Shown piece by piece: positions 45,496 to 58,385 of a stretch of DNA of 64,000 nucleotides (positions within the stretch are counted from its first letter, which is position 1; each line of letters starts with the position of its first letter). The stretch spans positions 296,577,973 to 296,641,972 of the forward strand of contig JARDYH010000002.1 of assembly GCA_029215795.1 (NCBI GenBank), in the 5' to 3' direction. The notes below the pieces were generated by a model that did not search any database, was not told where the DNA came from, and worked only from the letters and a program-made list of their open reading frames with translations. This DNA is from Anniella stebbinsi. Its lineage: Eukaryota; Chordata; Lepidosauria; Squamata; Anniellidae. The translations under genes and the position numbers were made by a program.

Positions 45496-47329
45496 GTAAG
45501 TAGTCATGTGTGTTGCTTGCTCCTCATATGAGGAGATTTGAAGCTACTAAGCTATTTTATTTGCAGCAATCGAAAGACATTTAGGTTTTTATTGGGACGG
45601 TGATGCTCATGAAGGTCCATATGTACATGGCAGTAATGTGTGAGAAATGGCATCCTGTGCATGCTGGTGCTTCCCAGTACGTAATGGCTGGCTTAGCATT
45701 CCATAAAAGATGTACTGGAAGTCTGGATTGATGTTCCTTTCTGCGAATTGTTGTTCTTTGCTTTTGTAGGGCTGCCTTTCAGTGATATCTGGAGATGGAA
45801 AATTGGTGTGCTTAACCCCTTCCTCTATCTGCATGGTAGGGAGCACTCCACACCCAGGATATGCCCAGATGTACACATACAACAGTTGCCTTTAAAGACT
45901 ACGCACATACCGTTCCATTTATTCTTCGCAAAATTAGTTTTACCCCGGAATGATCAGAAACTTTTAGTGTATATTAGATCCACAGTTCAACTTGGCATAA
46001 AGTACACTTGCTACGTGAACACTGGTATTTCGAACGCTGAATTCTATAATGGGCGAAGGGGAGTCACCTATCTGTAAACATGCAATGGATACTCATGAGG
46101 GAACCGTAGCCCCTCATGTTTCCCTGACACATGTCCACTGCATGTTTCTATTTTTTTAAAAAAATTGCTTTAGCGTGTTAACTCGTCCTCTGGATAAAGT
46201 ATGAATTGGTTTGTTGTAGTAGACTGCAATTAACTATGGTTAATTCTCACTTGCCTTGTTGAATTATCGTTACAGCTGCTTAAAATTGGCACTGCAGGTG
46301 TCTAAAACTGTATACCGAAGTCATCTCTTGAGAGTGAAAATAAAAAGGCTAAAATCTTTTGTACCAAACCAGGAAAAAAACAAATTCTTAGTTCATTATG
46401 ATCTGAACTTGCGTCTTGTCTTAGAGGAAAAAATGTTAACATAAACAAGATGAGCATTGTAAAAACACTTAAAATATCTAAAGTGCTACATAAACAATGA
46501 TGATTCAGAAGATGAAAGTCATTCTTAGGAACTGTATTAACTCACTTAATGGGACAACTGCACGTGAATTTAATTGTAGTTTTGCCCTTGAATTCAGGGA
46601 CTTTTTTTTTACAAATTGCCAGCATGGGCCCCGAGTCAGTATCTGGACCCTAGGATAGGGAGTAGAGGGGTTTTAAATCTTCCTCCACTCCACTGTGGTT
46701 AGAGTCCAGGAAGAGCATCTACATTTGCAACCTGCATTGCAAAAGAAGCTCCTGTTCATAAAATGCACTTTCTCTAAACTCTGATCTCCTTCAAAACCAC
46801 TCTTCTAAAAATTACATCCCATAGTTGAGTTCTCGGTCAACCATTCTAGACTATTAAACAGCAATTTGCTATCAAATAAATACGATTGGGAGACACTCCA
46901 GGTGTCTCCAACGTCTCAACTAGTTTGGTCATTAGTCTTCTTGGTAAACAAGGGACCAAAGCAGACTGAAGCCACCCATACATCTGGGCTGAGGGAGTTG
47001 GAAGCTTGAAAAAAATAATCATTCTGCTAGAATTTAAGAGTGTTCCATATAATGCCCTAAGTTCCATGCAGCTGGGATGACCCAGTTCTTTGGCGTTGCT
47101 ACAAATGAAGATGGAAATTTTATTAGATCACTTTTAATATTATCAGATGTAACAATATGCCTTCTCTTATTTGTACATAGTCTTTCATACCCATTTTCCT
47201 GATTCTCCGAAGTATAGAAATCTAAACGAAAAATGAACTGCAATTCTTGTGGTTACTCAGGAGCCATTTCAGTGATTGGTTGCCTAACTGAAATGATGAA
47301 ATTATTCTGTTGGAAAATAAACATTAAGG

Positions 47330-47425
47330 CTGCAATCCTATCCTTACTTACATGAGAGTAGTACCCATTGAATTCAGTAGAGCTTACATTTGAGTAGTCA
47401 TGCATAATATTGCACTGTAACTGAC
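47330..47425. repeat. Palindromic dispersed repeat (GCAATCCTAT type)
   Basis: GGCTGCAATCCTATCCTTAC ... CCCATTGAATTCAGTAGAGC ... GCATAATATTGCACTGTAA: arms complementary, centre symmetrical around GAATTC. A fragment is at 42695, and similar words are at 29155. Confidence 0.7.
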
Positions 47426-48732
47426 AAAATATATCTCATAGGAGGCAGCACATTTTAACTGTGCCAGGTAGATACACATTTCTCAGCTTAAAATGCAGCT
47501 GTCGAAGCAACTTTTAATCAGCAGAAAACAGAATGCTGAGCTAGCTGGAGGTGTTGAGATCCCACACTTTGAAGCCTCCATCTGTTTGGCTGAATAAATC
47601 CTTAGTTTGGTTTGCCAAGGTATTACCTGGCTGACTGTACATTTTCTTTCAAAGTGCTGTTTAATCATCAAAGAGTTAATCCTGCTTCAGAAATGCACAC
47701 TTCAGACAGATCCGGTCGAGGGTCAGTTTGTTTTATAACAATTCCCAGATTTTTTTTAAAAAAAAAACTCTGAAGTTTTCGTTTGGTCCTCTTTCCAGGA
47801 TGTCAGGCAGTTTATTGCTTAAAGAAAAAAGGAAATAGGTGAGACAAATCAGATCAGCAAAAAGTTGTAATCATGGTTAATTAAACCTCTGATTTCCTGT
47901 TCTATCAGTGGAAAAAGGAACACCTATTCTTAAGGGTCTGCATCTCATAGTTCAAAGGGGTAAATCTCAACAAATGAAGTGGAAATTCAATTCACATGTA
48001 TTTTTCTGTGCTGCTTTATTACCTTACTAGTGCTTTTATCATTTGTAGAAAAGTTGGGTGGAGGGAGAGAGTTATTTCCTCTTTCTCTTGCCTTTCCAGG
48101 TTTATTTAATTTTGCTTAACTTTGTGTGTCAAATGAAAATATCCCACTCCAGTCGTATTTTATTTCCCCTCTCAAATATACTCTGATAAAAGATTACCAA
48201 TACTTTCTATCTTTCTGAATAAATTTCTTTAATTTGACATCATGGTTACATTTGTTTTTGAACCACTAGTCAGACACAAAGGTAATTTAGTTCACAGATG
48301 AGTTTTCCCCCTGTGAACTACAGCATTGTTCATCTGTGGATTTTCACCTATTTGAATGAATAATGTTAATCAAGATTCTGCTACCCTTGCTACATTTTTG
48401 TCTACCTTTTATTCTAGTAAACTAAGTGGAAATTGCATTTGCAAAGAAGGAAATGAAATAATTGCAGGCCCAAGGTCTCCTAGAATGCGTGGTGAATTGA
48501 CCATGAAAAGGAGCTTGTATCGACTGCCATTGTTGTTAGGTGCTGTAAAAAGCATATGTGAAGCTCTGTTTATTATGCGGCTTCACTATTCAGCAACAAC
48601 CAAAAAAGGCACCTTTTGTTTTTAAATCATCTGCTTAAAAAAAATTAAAACAAGCTTGAGGTAACTGTGCTGTAGTCATGACCTAGTAGTTATGACCTAG
48701 TCATGTAGCTAGTATAACAGAATATAATATAA

Positions 48733-48790
48733 GAAAGAGCCATGTTGGATCAGACCAAGGGTCTATCTAGTCCAGCAGTAGGTTCTCCCA
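48733..48790 (-). mobile_element. CR1/L3-like LINE 3' end fragment
   Basis: AGCCATGTTGGATCAGACCA AGGGTCTATCTAGTCCAGCA is the inverse of the end found at 52300-52345. Confidence 0.6.
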
Positions 48791-48894
48791 AGGTAAGCGC
48801 TGATCATGTGGTTGTTGTGGCTTGGGGAGATCTACTGAGAATAATTTGAGCCGTCTTCCAAAATGTGCTGTACATTAGGTGTTCCGCTCACTGA

Positions 48895-49092
48895 AGGCTG
48901 CAAGGAGAGCTATAGCTTAAGAGATGAGCACTTACTTTGCATGTCAAAGGTCCCAGGTTCAATCTATGGCCTTGCCAATGAAACAATATCAGGTGGCAGG
49001 GCTACGACATATGCTTGTCTGAGACTATGGAGTGCAGTGGCTGATTAGAGTGGGGAAAAGTACTAAGCTAGATGAAACCATGGTCTGAAATC
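48895..49092 (+). mobile_element. tRNA-derived SINE, second family, copy 1
   Basis: GAGAGCTATAGCTTAAGAGA TGAGCA (A-box region), TTGCATGTCAAAGGTCCCAG GTTCAATC (B-box), then a unique body and CTAGATGAAACCATGGTCTG near the end. The family also stands at 55045 on the other strand. Confidence 0.8.
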
Positions 49093-50369
49093 CCCTTAAA
49101 TATTCTCACTCCTACATGGTGGAACATAACCTGAATGATTCATCAAAGTTTCACAAATTCCTAGAATTGCAGTCTGTATGGCATCTAGTAATCTTCAAGG
49201 CTTAGGCATCCATTACAGCATTCAGACCTTTTTATGTTGTGGGTTTAGAGTTGGGCTGGTTTAGGTAGCAGCCAACTTTAAGCATCCACACTGCAGTGAC
49301 GTTATACAAGTGCCACATCACGATGTGTGTGTTGATTTTTTTAAGCAGATGAGTTAATATTAAAGTTGCCTTTTTAGTTGTCACTGAACAGTTGACATTT
49401 TAAAAAAAAATGAGCTTTGCATATGCTTTTAGACCATCTACAAATCTGTGGATGTCAGTGCAAGGCAGCTGAAAATCAGTGTAGGAGTCCATGGAGAAAC
49501 CTGCTAATACACTGTTGAAGATACTTAGAGCAGAAAAGAATGTAACCTCTAAAATGTTTAATTTGAAATTGGGGAGAAAGGAATCCAGCGTTCCACATGG
49601 TCGTGGTAATATCTTTTGCATTTAGTCAGCTAGAGAAGACTCTTTTGTTCACACAAGTGTTTCCTCTACAAGTGTGCAGGTGCATTGCAGGTTTGTGTAA
49701 TGTCACTGCTTCAGTACGGTAGACATACTTCATTGTGCACTATTCTGTGGCACTTTAATAAAAATGGAACTGTTATAACAAATAAAAGTGACAAAAAAGC
49801 CAAACCTTCACCATAGTAGATCACTCTGACAAAACTAGCTCAGGCTTTGTGGAATGAAGATAAGGGCCAAACTACACCTTATATTCATCACATAGTTTGG
49901 TGTTGTATGATTCCTTTTTAAACTTTCAGTAGTATTTGGAGGATAGCAATAACAATTGGAGTATGGTAAGATGGAAGATTCGTTAACCCTTTTCAGTCTG
50001 CACTGTGATCCCAACAAAAATCACTCCAATCTGCCAAGTTTCTATTTAAGGATGTTGCCTTTAGTGCCAATGGCAGTTTCCCTCCTGTGCCAAATAGCAG
50101 ACAGGATGTGTGCAGATTTTCATTGGGACCACAACCCCCTTCCTATGCAATCGGGTTTTCTCTGCAGCTGCTTTTTTAAAAATAAATAATTCAAACCAAA
50201 CTATATGTTTAACAAAATATGTAGTGAAATATATGGAAGCATATGAAGAGTTTTAATCAGGTCCTGGATTTGTCTTACGGTTGTTTGAAATGGTTTCAAA
50301 TTTTAGATACATTATCTGTGCAGGTGCTGACTGTTTATATGTTTTTCTGTAAATGGTTTTACACTTTTT

Positions 50370-50545
50370 ATAATGTATTTTTAATGGTATTTATTTATTT
50401 AAAACATTTCTTGGCCGCCTTTCAGGGCAGAGGCCCTCACAAGGCAACTTACAACAATAAAATACATAAAATATTAAAAGCAATTTTAATCTTTGAAAGA
50501 GAGCTTTTGCAATGGGTAGTATAGAAATGTAATAAATAATAAGTG
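50370..50545. mobile_element. L2-type LINE tails, inserted head to head
   Basis: 50385-50480 is a minus-strand tail (ATTTATTTATTTAAAAC, GGCCGCCTTTCAGGGCAGAG). 50490-50541 is a plus-strand end (GAGCTTTTGCAATGGGTAGT ATAGAAATGTAATAAATAAT). Confidence 0.6.
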
Positions 50546-50979
50546 TGACCATTAGGTATAGATGACACGAGGCTCATTTCCAATTCAGTACAAGTAAAGT
50601 ATGCAATATATAAGCAAAGGGTAAAGGAACTAGCCAGGTTTAATGGCAGTCTTGTACCCACTTATCTATACTTAAGTCCAATAAAAGCAGTGGGATTAAT
50701 ATGGTACAGCATGGAATTGATTAAAGGGCAGCATTTCAGAAAAGACTGTTGTAAAAATCAAAGATGAACAACTCCTTTATTATTCTACTGTGGGAAGACA
50801 ATAGGTTAAAAGTTGCACCAGAACAGATTTACCTTACATTATAGCAAATACTGCAAACGCACTTTGGTACCAGGAAAGTTGTAGAGTTTTCGCCTGGGTC
50901 TTTTTAAGAAGAACAGATATGTATCATTGTCCACAGCTATCATCAGATTTGTGGGCATGAGTTGTGTGGCACTATACCT

Positions 50980-51530
50980 GCAGGCCTTTTGGGACGGGGG
51001 TGGGGAGGATCTCGAGCATTACAGCTTCCAGGATCGTCCCCCACGGTGCACACACCAGCACGACATCCCAGAAGTCAAGAGGGATGTTCTGGTGTGGTGT
51101 GGGGTTTTTTTTAAGGAGGAGACGGTTGGTTGCGCAGTTGCGCAGCCCCGATACTCTGAAAAAAGTAAGTGAAAACAATTAAACTCAAAAACTCGGTGCC
51201 AAAATGCACCGGCAGCCATTCCAGCAATGGTGAAATTGCCCCCCACCCCCACCCTGATGGGCACAGAGTCACCCCACGCAGCTCCATGCCCATTTGAAAA
51301 GCCTGGTACTTGCAGGAAGGAGAGGACCTGGGAGCCCACGCCACACTGCCCACAGTCCTTGGGGTTGTCCCGGGACCGTGGGAAAAATTGGGATAAGTGG
51401 AGTCCCAGTTATCCCGGGACAACTGAGAGGTCATCCCTGGTTGACCTCAGGATCAGCTGTGCGTTATTTGGACACACAGGGACCTCAAGCTGACCCTGAG
51501 ATAAATGGCTGGTGTAGACATGGCCAATGT
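50980..51530. repeat. GC-rich inverted-repeat DNA, probable DNA transposon remnant
   Basis: GC content is well above the flanks. GTTGTCCCGGGA (51364-51375) and TCCCGGGACAAC (51412-51423) are exact inverse complements. The right edge GGCTGGTGTAGACATGGCCA is like ends of reptile DNA transposons. Overlapping ORFs of about 100 codons in four frames have no recognisable domain and reflect the GC content. Confidence 0.5.
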
Positions 51531-51924
51531 CTGTTTCTGTTCAACAAAGTGTCAAAAGCAAGTGTTAAAATTCCATGTGACCTTTTTGGGGGGCAGGATG
51601 GAACAGAACATTAAAAGATACAATACTGAATTGACATAAGCATTCAATGTATTGTCATCATTCTGTGGGACCCACATTCCACAAAATCTTAGAGCAAACA
51701 AATGAGGGGAAATCATTCTTGCTCCACCCCAGTCCACCCAGAGCAATTAAGTTGACTTCCTCCTTAATAGAACTAGAAAGTCAGATGCTGCCTGTTGCTT
51801 TGTAAACAACAGGCATGAACGAATCATTTGCAGTGTCACCCTCTGTTTCTCCCAAAATCCATTTATTTAGTGTCCTTGTTATTTACTATCTCTTTAGGTA
51901 TCTGGCAAAGGTATAACACTTCTG

Positions 51925-52345
51925 CACTGTTTTAATAGCCTGGAAGAAAAGACATTTTTCCGCCTCTCATGATACTGGAACCCGGGGTCATCCAATGAAG
52001 CTGATTAGTGGGAGATTCAGGACAGATAAAAGAAAGTACCTCTTCACACAGCGCGTAGATAAACAATGGAATTTGCTACTGCAAGATGTAGTGATGGCCA
52101 CCCATTTGGATGGCTTCAAAAAGGATCGGACAAATTCATGAAAGATCAATGGCTGCTAATCCTGATGGCTATATGTTACCTCCAGTATCAGAGGCAGTAA
52201 GCCTATGTACATCAGTTGCTGGAGAACAGGACTGGGAGATTGCTGTTGCACTCATATTCTACTTGTGGGTTTCCTGGGACCACTGGTTGGCCATGTGTGA
52301 ACAGAATGCTGGACAAGATGGGCCCTTGATCTGATCCAGCTTGCT
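51925..52345 (+). mobile_element. CR1/L3-like LINE 3' end
   Basis: Translation with one shift: LVGDSGQIKESTSSH, then NNGICYCKM and VVMATHLDGFKKDRTNS, similar to the C terminus FFTQRVVKLWNSLPQDVV of CR1/L3-type LINEs. The non-coding end reads ACCACTGGTTGGCCATGTGT ... ATGCTGGACAAGATGGGCCC TTGATCTGATCCAGC. Clade is a suggestion. Confidence 0.7.
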
Positions 52346-52624
52346 TTTAGCTATGTTCTTAGGATCCCAAAAATCCCTTCTGTTTAAGAGAACAGTTAAG
52401 GCACTTACACATTCACTCATGCACCAAAAAGCATGGGAATTGCAAGTTAACAGTTTTGCATATTGTGCTTGCTTGCAGCTTACCATGCTTGCTTGCAACT
52501 ACCATGCATGCAGTCTTTCTTTTGACCCCAATCTGTTTTCCACCACAAATTGGGGGAACACTGAAGCTCAAGAGACTATGGGGACAGTAGCTACCTTGTT
52601 TCACACGGAGCTCCTGCTTACCCT

Positions 52625-52945
52625 GATATTATTTAATTAATTAATTAATTAATTAATTACATCTTTATACTGTGCATCATCCGAAGCTCTCTAGCCAGTG
52701 CACAGTTAAAAACCTTAAGAACAACAATATAAATTTTAACACTAAAAAGTTAAAAAGACAGTATAAAACAAGCTACATTAAAAACCAGGGAAAGCCTGTG
52801 TAAAATGGTATGTCTTCAGGAGGTGTTTAAAAGTTGTAATGTTTTCTGCCTCCCGAACTGCACGAGGGAGGGTTTTCTAGAGGGTGGGTGCCACTATGGA
52901 GAAGGCCCGCCACCGAGGTTCTTCGTGGCGGCATTCCATTCGTTA
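52625..52945 (-). mobile_element. L2-type LINE 3' end
   Basis: A TTAA-type tail (52632-52660), TCCGAAGCTCTCTAGCCAGT (inverse of the L2 end), then a decayed C terminus containing GCACGAGGGAGGGTTTTCTA and TGCCACTATGGAGAAGGCCC. Confidence 0.8.
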
Positions 52946-54409
52946 GAGAAAATGGCTGCCATTAGAAGTTACGGGCTGTATATTTCATGGAGGGAGGTGG
53001 GGAGAGAACAAGGCTGATGTATGAAGGATGCAGAGAGGGACACCAGACTCAGAGTAGATGGGCATTGGGACAAGTGTCTTTTTCATCATAAGGTGACATA
53101 CAAGTCAGGAAAGGAAAAGGCGAGGTAAATATTCACATGATTGATCTTTGCAACAAGTTGAAATGTCTAAATGACTAAAATGAATTAATTAAATCTTTAG
53201 AATTAAAAGGTAAAGCAGAGCAAGTCTCCTAGTCTGATATGCTTGAATAGTTGTTTTGCTGGTTTTAGTTTTAGGTACCAGTATGCAAGATTGCACTCTA
53301 CAGCTTAAGATAAGCAACTCCAGCTTCAGTGTTGAGCCCAGACTGCAGTGGAAGAGGTTTGGGGTTGAAAGACCAAGGGAAAATGTGGGTGGGTGGAGGT
53401 TAAGTTGTACACAATATGTGACACCTAATCCAGTTGTTCTCTCAAAATATTTAACACAGTAGGAGTCTCATTTAGGAGTTTCTCCAGAGAAACTAGGTGA
53501 TAATTTTGTTCAGTATGAAACTAAAACATTCCCTATGTTTCTGAGATGTATGTACACTGAAAGGAAAGGTGTGTCTTACTCTTCCAACCTTTTGTTCCCC
53601 TTAGTGCATTCTCAACACTTAGTAAACATTTCCATGTAGTAGAGGACTCAGTTCACAGAACAAGCGATGTAGAGGGTAAGGCTTAATCTGATGATTTTAT
53701 ACAATTAAAGGATTTTCTTTCCTTCCCTCGGCTGTAATCTTAGCACCACTGAATTGTCTACTGACACTGCAGGAAACAGCTCGACCTGAGAGAGACACAA
53801 CTACAAAGGTTTTCCATGTGCAGTTTGAACATGGACAATTAAGCTTTAACAACAAATTGAAAAGAACAACAGGATGTTCTGGAAGTTGAGAATCTTCCCT
53901 TAAAAATAGCTGCCCTGTTCATGGCAAAAAAGAAAGGGGGGTATGGGGATGCATGTAGCTATGGCAGAAATGCAGTTTAAAATTGGCCTGGATGATTTCA
54001 GCATCTTCTCACTCCTGCTTCCTTGTTCATGATATGGTGGCTATCAGAAATCTTAAAACCAATTCTTAAAATTAAGATGTAGTTCAAGGATTCCAGCGCT
54101 TGTGTCCCCTCCCAGTGCTAGAGCTAGATCAAAGCTCAACTTTCAATCCAGCAGGAGCCATCAGCATTGCTACTCAGTATTTTCCTTGTATAATGTGGGT
54201 GCATAAGTGCTGTGCAAGGGTAGTTACTTGGAAATGGCAGGTCAAAAGAGAGATGGAGGTGATGGCAGCCTCATTTGTGTCTTTTTGACAGTGATCTGAG
54301 TTATCCAGTTACCTTAAACAGAAATATTCTGATGGTTTGTTAGCAAGACTGAATATAAGACTGGAAATTGGGGCTAATTCAAATGTTAACTGATTATGCA
54401 GTGTATCCT

Positions 54410-54785
54410 AGAGTTTTTCTACACAAGCGATTTATTGCATGCTCATGCTTGGCCACTCACGGAAGTTTGCATGTCCTTTAAACAATGCCATCAAACTCCA
54501 GGACATCTGCTACGCTTGCCCTGGTAATTTCACTTTTGAAAAAACCCGGAGATCGTACAGTATTTAAAATTATCGTGGGATGTCCCAAGTGTGTAAAGCT
54601 AGTGTAGCACTATAATTCCGCCACTAGATGATGCAGCTTCATTAAAATAATAGCATTACCAAGAGGGGAAGTTTTTAATTCAAAATCACACAGTTGCCAT
54701 CTAAAGGAGCCAGTCAGAAAGATTCCAGAAGAAGAAACCCTGATAAGGGTGCAGGTTTTTCCCTTAATGTAGATACACACACACC
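54410..54785. repeat. Dispersed repeat, unclassified, copy 2
   Basis: GCTTGGCCACTCACGGAAG, TTTAAACAATG, TTCCGCCACTAGATGATGC, AAGAGGGGAAGT and CCCTTAATGTAGATACAC occur in the same order as at 12100-12445. Confidence 0.75.
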
Positions 54786-55044
54786 CAGTCCCCCTGTTGC
54801 TTATCCAGGAGTAGGGAAACAGTCTTCCTTTCTCCAGTAGCTAGTAGAGGTGGCAGCTGCTGAAGAAGTTGCCTTTCTCTGCACTCCGAGAATCAAAAGA
54901 GAAGGGGGGACGGGACAGGGCACAGTCATTGCTGTAGACTGACTTCTTGGCAGTAGCAGCAAGAACTCACTCTTTAAAGGCAACAGTACTTCCTTCACTA
55001 TGACAGTGGCATCTCTCCTTAGTAGATAAGAAGCTTCTGCTAGA

Positions 55045-55222
55045 GCACATAGGATGCTTCCGTATACTGAATCAGACCATTGGTCCATCTAGCCCAGCCT
55101 TGTCGACACTGACTGGCAGCAGTTTCAAGCACGAATCTTTCGTTGCCCTACCTGGAGAAGCCGGGAATTGAACCCAGGCCCTTCTGCATGCAAAGCATGT
55201 GCTCTGTCACACTGAGCTATGA
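55045..55222 (-). mobile_element. tRNA-derived SINE, second family, copy 2
   Basis: On the minus strand: GTCATAGCTCAGTGTGACAG AGCA (A-box), TTTGCATGCAGAAGGGCCTG GGTTCAATTCCCGG (B-box), a body and GGCTAGATGGACCAATGGTC TGATTCAGTAT. The tRNA-like head is well preserved, but the remainder is SINE body, so it is not a tRNA gene. Confidence 0.88.
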
Positions 55223-55324
55223 CACATGAATGAGGTACTGTTCCCTTTAAAAACATAACAGCAGTGTTGCTGTGGATGGTTTGGTGCATGGCAGGGATAG
55301 TGGTTCCTCTCTCCTTTCTAGAAA

Positions 55325-55790
55325 CATTCATTCATTTCATTTCTATATTGCCCAATATACAAAGCTCTCTGAGCAGTTCACAAAAATTACAAAACCTAAT
55401 ATAAAAAACTTTTAACATGCACATTTAAAAATTTAAAACAGCTAAAACCAATTACAGTGAGATACTGGGACCTAATAAAACAACTGACATTAAAACCCCA
55501 TCATATGTCATCAAATACCTGGGAGTAGAGGGCAGTCTTAACCTGGTGCTGGAAAGATGACAATGTTGGTGCCAGGCAGACCTCAATTGGGAGATCATTG
55601 CACAGTCAGGGCTACCATTGAGAGGTCCCTTGTTGCCATTTTCTGAGCCTCTCTTGGGAGAGGCTCTCCAGGAAGGGCCTCCAATGTTGACTGTAGTGTA
55701 GCATGGAGCATGGTAATAGGAAGACTCTTTAGCAGCTGCTGCCTGTACTGACCACTGGAGGATTCCAAAGAGTCAGAAGAGGACTCAGAC
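55325..55790 (-). mobile_element. L2-type LINE 3' end
   Basis: CAAAGCTCTCTGAGCAGTTC ACAAAAATTAC is the inverted L2 end. Further on, the inverse of CTCGGAGAGATTCTCCC-type sequence and frame 55792-55595 (ATRDLSMVALTVQ) fit the protein C terminus. Confidence 0.78.
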
Positions 55791-57149
55791 ACATGTGTTA
55801 ATCAGCCCTTGGAAATGAGATTTTTAAAAAGAAAACATGGTTATGGGATACTAGACCCATAATCGCATTTGTAGTGGAATGCAAAGGAATAGAGAGTTCC
55901 TATATACTCATGAGGAACAGAAGTAACAGAGTTGGTGCTCCTGTATGAACATTGAGGCAGATGCCAAACCACATATAATCATGTTCCCAGAGTATGGAAT
56001 CAACTGAAACGCAGAATCATTTACAAAATGTATATTTTTAGGAATCCATATCTTAATAGGCCAAATTGCTACTGTGGTTGGTAGAATACTTCTTCATATT
56101 TATGGTGGTTTAAGGGGATGAGTTTCATTTTATTAGATCCCTCAAAAATATTATGCATCTGCAGAGGGGGGGGAATGACAGAACACATCCAAACCACATC
56201 CATAGATGCTCCAAAACTGTAAATTAATGTAATTGCTGTTGAATAGTTAAAAGTGATCTTTATTTTTGTTTTCTAGTAATTCCAAGGTAACAAATCAATT
56301 TCTAGTTCCCTTTGTAGGACTGTGATTTAAGGATGCAATCTAGAGCAGGTACGGACAACCTTTCTGTCAAGGGTCACTTTCCCTGTCGAGAGTTGCATGT
56401 TGGCAGTAGGCAGGGCTGAAGCCAATGTAGGGCAGGACCAGAGCCAAAGGTCTTTCTCTTTCTGCCACCCCATTTTCTCACTCCCTCTTCTGTCTAGCTC
56501 AGCAGGCTGCCAGGGAAGGGACAGATCACGCTAGTCAGAGGTCTGAACTAATTGTATGCAGAGGGCTTTAAAATTAGGCCGAGGGAGAGCAAAATATGAC
56601 TATGCTTTAATTCTATAATTGTATGATATACCCAGCATTGCTCGGGCCCTCTAAGATATATGTCTGTGAGGTAATCATCTTAAAGTAGTAGGCCAGTGCT
56701 AGACCTGTGAATTAACTTTTAAACGAATTAATTTCATATCTTCTTTACCTCTCTCACCCTCATAGCAACCCTGTCACCCTTGACACATGTGGGGTCAGGG
56801 GTGCCGCCATGGTTTTCTTGTCCCCACGGAAAACAAAAACTACAACTCCTGGCATGCCTTCTGCCGCGGTGCCAACTTGCCTAATGGGAGTCCCACCACT
56901 GAGGCTTACGAGAAGTGAAGTCTAACTGAGCCAGTCCATGCTGCACTGTGCAATCGGTGCCCATAGGTAGGCCATGAGGGAGCCAGCTGGCTGACTGACC
57001 TACGGTTAGCCTGGTTGTTGCTGTCGGCGACAGCCCTGGAGTTGTGCCCTCCTTCCCTACTGCTCCCAATGGTGCCTAGCGACCGAGGCGGCCAGCCCCA
57101 GGCACTCTCCCTTCAGGCCCAGGATGGTGAGCTAGATGATGGCTGCCAA

Positions 57150-57212
57150 AGCCCGATAAGTCTTCCTTCCCACCCAAGGCATGTTGGGAGTTGTAGGCAT
57201 AAGCCTAGGTCC
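57150..57212. repeat. Duplicated motif, copy 1
   Basis: CCAAAGCCCGATAAGTCTTC CTTCCCACCCAAGGCATGTT GGGAGTTGTAGGCATAAGCC TAGG. Matches 58297-58385. Confidence 0.7.
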
Positions 57213-58296
57213 CTGAATAACATGTTAATCTTTGAACACCGTGTGAGGTGTGTGGAAGATAACTGGAGAGCGGGCCTTCTTAGTTGTAGCACCCTGCTTA
57301 TGCATTCCTTTTTCCCAGGCAGGCTTGCCTAGTAACTGTATTAATGGCTTTCCAGTGCCAAGTAATTTTTTATTTTTATTTTCCAAGACCTATTAACCGA
57401 TGAGATTTTTTTATATGCTGCTTCCCACCGCCCGCGCGCCCCCCTCCCCGGTCAGAACTAAACCACAACATTCCAAGAAGATGCAGGAATGACTGAATAA
57501 AGTTTATGATTTTTATGTAAAAGCCTGACTATACCATTGAATGGAGGAATAATTGATAGCTGAAGCTAAAACGGAATGGTGCGGGGGGGAGGGTTGACAG
57601 GTGGGGAAAGTCAGTTGTAAGGAGAACAAAGACAATGAGTTAGGATTGAGAGATAGGGACCTGGCTCACTAACCCATGCTTTATTTAAAGTTAGCCACTC
57701 TACATGCCAGTACTACATCTCCCAGCATGCCTTTGGCAGCCCACAGGTGCCTGCATCCTCTGAGAGGCGTTTCCCTCCTCCCATTGCTGATGCTGCTCCT
57801 CAATAGAGCATCAAGGAGTAGCATTGCCAAGGAAGGGAGGGGAGCGGCTGTCAGTGGACATGCCCAGCTTTGACTAAATCCTGCTGGGACTACCTCAGCC
57901 TGTGCTTCTCACCCACCAAGTGCTCCATCAGGAGCCTGTACTGAAGGGACAGGGATGGTCTGGGCACTTACCCCCCTTTGTTGGGCCTGTTTCTAGGCAT
58001 GCGCAGAGTGCCTCCACTTCCTCCCTCCTTCTCAAAGGCAAAGGCTGTGCAGCACATCCCCCAGATTCTGAGAAAATAACATCAGGATGGGGTTCCTTTG
58101 AGCATGTTCAGAGTTCAACCTCTCAGTCACAATGTTGTATCTGGTTATAATTTTAGAACTACGCATGGTGGGTGCGTAGCCCAATTATGTGGGTTGTTTC
58201 CTTTTATGTGGAATTGGGTTGACTACTCAAGACCAACTTTAGGAGTCTGGGTTGTGAACGGCACACAGCAGCCATATCTGCGTACTCACAAGGGCC

Positions 58297-58385
58297 GCCA
58301 AAGGCCAGTAAGTCTGGCCTCCTGTCCAAGGCATGCTGGGAGTTCCGCCCAAAGCATGCTCAGAGTTGTAGGCATAAGCCTAGGT
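58297..58385. repeat. Duplicated motif, copy 2
   Basis: CCAAAGGCCAGTAAGTCTGG CCTCCTGTCCAAGGCATGCT GGGAGTT, a 24-base insertion with a second GCATGCTCAGAGTTG, and AGGCATAAGCCTAGG. About 1.1 kb from copy 1 in the same direction. Confidence 0.7.

Noticed and set aside
48356..48625. 89-codon ORF as a possible C-terminal SHTN1 exon
   Set aside because: No similarity to the shootin-1 tail, and phase and acceptor do not fit the donor at 45496.
50927..51614. Overlapping ORFs of 80-107 codons on both strands in GC-rich DNA
   Set aside because: Openness in many frames is due to GC content; no conserved motif; inverted repeats suggest transposon DNA.
55199..55222. A tRNA gene, suggested by good A- and B-box sequences
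   Set aside because: The sequence continues into a SINE body, and a relative is at 48895; no cloverleaf acceptor stem at the right distance.
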